64,000 bases of DNA from positions 62,001 through 126,000 of the forward strand of contig ARYC01000177.1 of assembly GCA_000711775.1 (NCBI GenBank). The letters are read 5' to 3'. The notes under the pieces are model-generated. The model was not told the DNA's origin. It saw nothing but the letters and a program-made list of their open reading frames with translations, and ran no database searches. Numbering within the stretch: the first letter of the stretch is position 1; every line of letters begins with the position of its first letter. Both the position numbers and the translations under genes were made by a program. Below are positions 59,101-64,000 of this stretch, piece by piece. Source of the DNA: Oxytricha trifallax (lineage: Eukaryota; Ciliophora; Spirotrichea; Sporadotrichida; Oxytrichidae).

Positions 59101-61142
59101 CCCACAAATATTGTTATGAATAATGTTTGTTTAATATAATTTATGTTATATTTTTTACTAATAGTTTATACGTTCTTTAATGCTTAAATTAATAGAATTA
59201 TAAGTTCTATTTTTATTTTTATATTTAGAGCTTGTATAACTCGCTAATTTTCTATGTTGATCTAATGATAACTGCAAATGAAGGAGGATAGATAAGAAAT
59301 TGAGTCGCGTCTAATGATATATTAATTTAATGAAGGAGATAGTAAAGTTATATTAATTTGTTCAATTTAATGGCTAATTAATTTTTTAATTTATTGAAAT
59401 ATATAATAAGACTAATAGTATCTCTTATTATTAATTTCTGTTAATAAACTTGCATTTCGTTGCCTCAGAAAGGTTTCGTTGAAATGTCTGTTTATTTAAT
59501 AAAACTCTTATTTTGTAATTGATTGAATTTATAATTATTAATGATATCCACTTTTCTTAATAAATTGTTTTAAATAATTATTTTTTTAACATTTAGAATT
59601 TTTTTAATTTTTAAATTTAAAATACTCTATCATTCTCTTAAATTATGTTTTGCAGTTTAGTATTTGATATATAATTATAGAAATCTTAGTTTTTATTATA
59701 TTTTAACACCGTTATCCTCAGCTAATATATTGGGGCAACGATCTTTCATATATCAAGATAAGTATTAATTTCATCAAATATAATTATTTTTAATATTTTT
59801 TGTATTGACTTATGTGTTTTTAGGTTAATGATATTTATTTTCCTGAGGAATTTGCTCAGTTTGTCCCATTTATTGATTAATTTTATAGTTTAAAACTTTT
59901 TGATTATATAATATCCTAAAATAATAAATGTGATCTGTGTGAATAGCATCATTTTAAACCAAGCATATTTTTGTTTTGCTATTGCATTTATATTTTTTAT
60001 GATATTTACTATTTATCTAACAGCATTTCATATTTTGAGAGTATCTTATTAAATATGCATTGAATATATAATTCGGGCAATTACCTATCTTTATTTAACA
60101 CCTTAGGTAATCATAATTATATTGATTATATACATATAGTTTACGATCTTAACTCTGCTCGATATTAGCCAATATATACTTAAAGGTTTGCTATAAAACT
60201 ATATAATTTATTACTATAGAGTTTGGAATGCTTTATTGTTGATGGATTATGTTGTAATACTACTATATAAAAACATTATTAGTTTTTATTTTTATTACAT
60301 TATTAAGCTTAAATCCAAACTAAAATATAAAAATAATTATTTAGACTTTTTAAATTAGAAGTTTATAAAATATAATTATTTGTTTTTTCCAAAATTATCA
60401 GAAGAAAAGTACTAAATATTTATATGAAGGATTAAATTTATTGTTTAATTTATTCTTGTGTATAATTTAGTTTGAATATCTTTAGTCTGCTTAAGATTAG
60501 ATTATGATTGAGGATTTCTTATTATAATTTGATATATCTATTAGAGCGAATTTTAATTCATGTTTATCTCTTCATTCATAATTTTACTGTGCATTTTTTT
60601 GTTTGTATACTGTAGTAGTGGGCCCATTTCTTGATTGATCTAAGAGATTCATTCAAGGTTTTTCATTATTGTGAAAAATAGTATATTATTCCTGCTTTAC
60701 TTAAACTAATATAAATTTCTTTTAAAAATATAAACTTGTGTCACCAATATTAGCTCTAATGATTAACTAATATATCAAATGGTATTGCCCAGGCACACTT
60801 ATATTTAATTTTAAAAAGTAAGATATTGTCAATTGAGTATTTAATCACTGCTTATTTTGGCTTTCAGTGCACATGTTGGTAAATTTGATAAGGCATAATA
60901 TTTCAAGAACTAATTGTTCAATTATAGAGCAATGGTAATTAGCTGTAGAAAGATGGATGTTGCAGAGATTCCAGCATTAATTGCATAAAATGAAAAACAA
61001 ATCTTTTTTGAAATGGTGTTATGTTTTAATCAATTAAGTTTTAAATGTTTTCTTTTCACTTTTAGAAAATAGATTTTCAATGAATTTCATATTCTTATTG
61101 TGTTATTGCAATTATACTTTTCATTTTCGTTTTAGGCTTTAC
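56149..61142. other. AT-rich intergenic/IES-like DNA
   Basis: 5 kb of the most AT-rich DNA in the window. A frame near 58720-58850 (INSGTFPMSYLGNIIND, NREISLQGFLVNIKGNQ) is more complex than the background but too short to call. No RNA genes or inverted-repeat elements were noticed. Confidence 0.4.
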
Positions 61143-61144
61143 TA

Positions 61145-61561
61145 TTGTAGGAATACATTCGAATTTGGAAAATTAATTATAATTAAATTAATAATAATTT
61201 AAAATCTTGGCAGTTAAAGTTGTCCAATTAAAACGATCTTGAGCTCATTCGATAGAGAGATCAAAATTAGCTGGAATTTACTATTGGCGGTACTATTTTA
61301 TCGCATCCCAAAAGACAGAGATAACTTCACTTTAATGTGAGAGCATAATTTAATGAATTTAGATGAATTTAATTAAAGTGAAGTTATCTCGCCCCAGGGA
61401 TGCGATAAAATAGTACCGCCAATAATAAAGTCCAGCTAATTTTGAATTCTCTATCGAATGAGCCCAAGATCGTTCAAATTGGCCAACTTTAACTGCCAAT
61501 ATTTTCAATTATTATTAATTTAATTATAATTAATTTTCCAAATTCGAATGTATTCCTACAA
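61145..61561. mobile_element. TTGTAGGAATAC-ended MITE, X type (palindromic), copy 4
   Basis: 417 bp, TA at 61143-61144 and 61562-61563. Starts TTGTAGGAATACATTCGAAT and ends with the inverse. The halves are nearly perfect inverted copies with AGCTGGAATTTACTATTGGC and ATCGCATCCC internal words. It shares the GTTGTCCAATTAAAACGATC-type segment with the copy at 43254. The sharp ends and high arm identity suggest a relatively recent insertion. No coding capacity. Confidence 0.92.
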
Positions 61562-61563
61562 TA

Positions 61564-63164
61564 ATATAAACGAGTCTTATAATATATTTACAGCATTTAA
61601 AATTAGAATACCACATCAGATATTTAATTAAGATTTTCACTCTCTGATTATAGCAGTTGTGTTATAATATTTTTCTATATCTATAAAAAATTACAATTAT
61701 TAAATGCATTATATAACTTCTTAGCCTAGAGTATACATAATAGATCTCCAATCATACTTAGAAATTCAAATATATTTTATTGCTTAGAATGAAATCGTTA
61801 TAATTTTTTCAACTTTAGAGACTAGAATTTTGGATTCATTATCTTTTATTACTTCTGTTGACTTCATTGAATTTTTATTTTAAAATCTTGCTATCTTTTA
61901 TATTGATATTTTTGAGTTTAAAATAGATTTCATTATTTTATTCATTATCTTACAATAATTTTTATCGAATAAATTATTAATTTTTACCTTACCCAATTAT
62001 TTTTAATAAACTTCGTGTGTAAAGCGAATTTAGCGGATTGATTGTGAATTTTATAAATAAATGTAAGAATATATTATTACATTTATTTCTAAAATTCTTG
62101 ATTGATTCGCCTAGTTTGTTCTATCATCTTAATATTTTGTTATTCAGTGTGATGGAGTTTCATAAATTATAGATATTTTGAGGAATAGTTTACTTTTCAA
62201 GATTAACTTGTGTCTTGCAAATCGAGCATTATTTTATGATACAAGACAGTCTAGGAAGTTAGTCTTCAAGACTACTTCAAACTTAACTTTATATAACCTC
62301 GAGTTAAGCATTACCTTAATAGATTCCGCTTTCACAAGTAATCTTTTATGACTTGTTTTTTTTAAAAGCATTAACTCTTAAGATTATTCTTGAAATACTT
62401 GAACGAGTCAAGTTATTAAGAATGTTTCAATTTTCAAATTAAAATAAATTCACTTCACATGTATGCTTAATAATGATGAAAGCTATCCAGAAGTCTCAAT
62501 TAAATTATCTTACAAAATTAAAAAGTGTTTCTTTACTTAAATCAATTAGAGTATTTATCAACTATTTCTTTCAATCTTGGGTTAACTTTTAATGGATCTT
62601 TTTCAATTAACTACTAAATAGATGCCATTTCACAAGTATTGAGATGCTATTTTCATATAACCAAATGTTTCCTAACTTATAACTTTATTCAAGATTCATT
62701 AAAAAATTAATTCAAATGACGCAATTGCTTTTTATTAACAATTGCTTCAGATTGAGGAGCCAGTTGATATAAAATAATTTAATAGCAAGTTCAATGAGTT
62801 AATTTGAACATAGTTAATGATGGCATAAGTTATGCCCCTTAATTTAACACCACAAATAAACAATTAATATTTGTGGGAATTATTGATAATTATACATTTA
62901 ATATAATAAATTTCTTGATTAATTTTAGCTAACTATACAATTTTACATTATCAATAAATGGAGTGATAAAAAGACATTAAATTATGAACTCATCTTTGCA
63001 TAAAATTAGCTTTCAAAATATTATTGTAGATCTAGAAGAAACTAATATAAATATATCATGGCATTTCTCAAGTATTCTTGTTTATTTATTATATTTAACT
63101 TTTTTTCATAATCTAGTCATTTACGATTATTGATAAAATACATAAAAATAGGCATAATAATTTA
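61564..63164. other. AT-rich intergenic/IES-like DNA
   Basis: 1.6 kb of AT-rich DNA. A local hairpin built on AATAAATGTAA and TTACATTTATT lies near 62056-62088. No gene supported. Confidence 0.45.
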
Positions 63165-63330
63165 ATGAATAATTCCTATAATTTAAAACACTATGCCCTG
63201 TATTCATTTGTAGCAGAGAACAATGTTATTTTAACAAGCAATGTTAATACTATTGAAAGTGGCAGTCATGACATCAATTTTAACTTTAATGCAGCATTGG
63301 TTAAAGAACTTGCTGTCAAAGGTAAGCCTA
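63165..63330 (+). CDS. MDS-like coding block, first part of the right-edge gene
   Basis: ATG 63165 reads MNNSYNLKHYALYSFVAEN, then VILTSNVNTIESGSHDINF and NAALVKELAVK, ending at AAAGGTAAGCC (about 63320), which looks like a 5' splice site or an MDS boundary. The frame is open further but becomes AT-rich. A second patch at 63480-63600 has complex sequence in two frames (GKANEKECSTSFAFDINA and LELFAKEKPMKRSAQH), so its frame is undecided. Probably consecutive MDSs or exons of the gene continuing at 63644. Confidence 0.4.
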
Positions 63331-63643
63331 CTTAATATAACTCATCTTTGAGATATTCTGGGATTGCTATTTTTATCATTAAGAACTCTTTCGAATAACT
63401 CATATATATATTTATTAATGATACAAATAATTTTAAATAATCACTTTATTCCTTCAAATTCAATCGTCCACTCGTAAGAGAAAACAAGAAAGGAATACTT
63501 GAACTATTTGCAAAGGAAAAGCCAATGAAAAGGAGTGCTCAACATCCTTCGCATTTGATATCAATGCAATCACCAACCAGAAGAGAATAAAATATATATA
63601 GATGACATGAAAAAGAGGTATCAGTGTTGTATGAGGCTTAAAA

Positions 63644-64000
63644 ATGAATAATTAGAAAATAATTTAATAAAGTGATATGTATGGAGATTCATATAATCTA
63701 CTCAAAATTATAGTGAATATTCATTGTGTGGAGGGATTAAGAACCGCAAGATTTAATATGTAAGAGATGACCTATGCCAATTCTCAGAAAATGTAAGCAT
63801 CCCAAATATTATTTTATCAGAATTACATTAAAATAAGTAGAATAGCGCAATTAATGGTTAGAGGAGAATTTTTGGATGACAACATGTGCAGGTTTTATTA
63901 GTAACAATATCAGATATTTGGCTACTCTCTACAATTACTCTTCGTCAATGACATTGATTTTAATGAACCTGATAGCAAAACATTTGGAGTTATGGGTAAT
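63644..64000 (+). CDS. MDS-like coding block running off the window end (partial)
   Basis: A frame of 119 codons from ATG 63644, open at the right edge. After a Gln/Asn-rich start it reads DMYGDSYNLLKIIVNIHC, VEGLRTARFNMQEMTYANSQ, NYIKISRIAQLMVRGEFLDD and QIFGYSLQLLFVNDIDFN. Many Gln codons are TAA/TAG. Complexity and GC content are the highest of the MDS-like blocks outside the GC islands. The true 5' limit is probably an IES or intron junction near 63670. No family recognised, and the C-terminal part lies outside the window. Confidence 0.5.

Noticed and set aside
1..64000. Bacterial-type features (operons, Shine-Dalgarno sites, CRISPR arrays), tRNA or rRNA genes
   Set aside because: None found. 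The genetic code, intron-like segments and transposon types are those of a ciliate germline, and no regularly spaced direct repeats or RNA folds were recognised.

Overview
This window looks like germline (micronuclear) DNA of a hypotrich/stichotrich ciliate of the Oxytricha-Stylonychia-Tetmemena type. Three things point there. The DNA is very AT-rich. Every recognisable reading frame runs through TAA and TAG (read as Gln) and stops only at TGA. Three long elements end in telomere-like C4A4 repeats (CAAAACCCCAAAACCCC) flanked by a 3-bp ATT duplication, which are the hallmarks of TBE (telomere-bearing element) transposons. A standard-code ORF scan breaks almost every gene here, so the coordinates below were re-read by hand with ciliate code 6.

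Mobile DNA dominates. TBE copies lie at 6961-12636, 30951-34988 and 39841-44930. Each carries the usual three genes: a DD34E transposase, a '22-kDa' gene of unknown function, and a '57-kDa' C2H2 zinc finger plus kinase-like gene. All copies are degenerate. Younger non-autonomous palindromic elements sit inside them. A 593-bp element with GAGTAAAAA ends and an AAT duplication lies in the 36-nt intron of one 22-kDa gene. A 993-bp element with a TA duplication lies between genes of the same TBE. A 967-bp GAGTAAAAA-ended element interrupts the third transposase and is itself interrupted by a member of a TTGTAGGAATAC-ended family that occurs seven times in the window. A diverged relic of the TBE 22-kDa gene (24966-26440) is split by one of these, which is split again by a 310-bp element. 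LINE-like coding debris (26.9-29.8 kb and 35.2-37.7 kb) flanks TBE copy 2.

Macronuclear-destined (MDS-like) coding blocks are scattered between the elements. The best is 19.05-22.4 kb. A predicted 50-nt intron keeps frame there, and a TGGCAA direct repeat at 20051 and 20275 removes a 224-bp AT-rich segment and joins two coding blocks in frame, as an IES bounded by a pointer would. A C-terminal-looking block lies upstream of N-terminal-looking ones, so the locus may be scrambled. Other MDS-like blocks are at 6.5, 46.0-46.4, 48.4, 49.5, 53.5 and 63.2-64.0 kb. The rest is AT-rich spacer/IES-like DNA.

The most unexpected features are three GC-rich islands with ciliate-code ORFs unlike anything around them: a 2.5-kb foldback element (15208-17710) holding an intact 164-codon ORF in one arm and a broken copy in the other, an 86-codon ORF at 30113-30373, and a 207-codon ORF at 55525-56148. 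None was recognised. They are candidates for germline-limited or foreign genes.

Limits: with only one stop codon in AT-rich DNA, open frames of 100-150 codons arise often by chance. MDS-like calls without homology rest on complexity and composition and are scored low.
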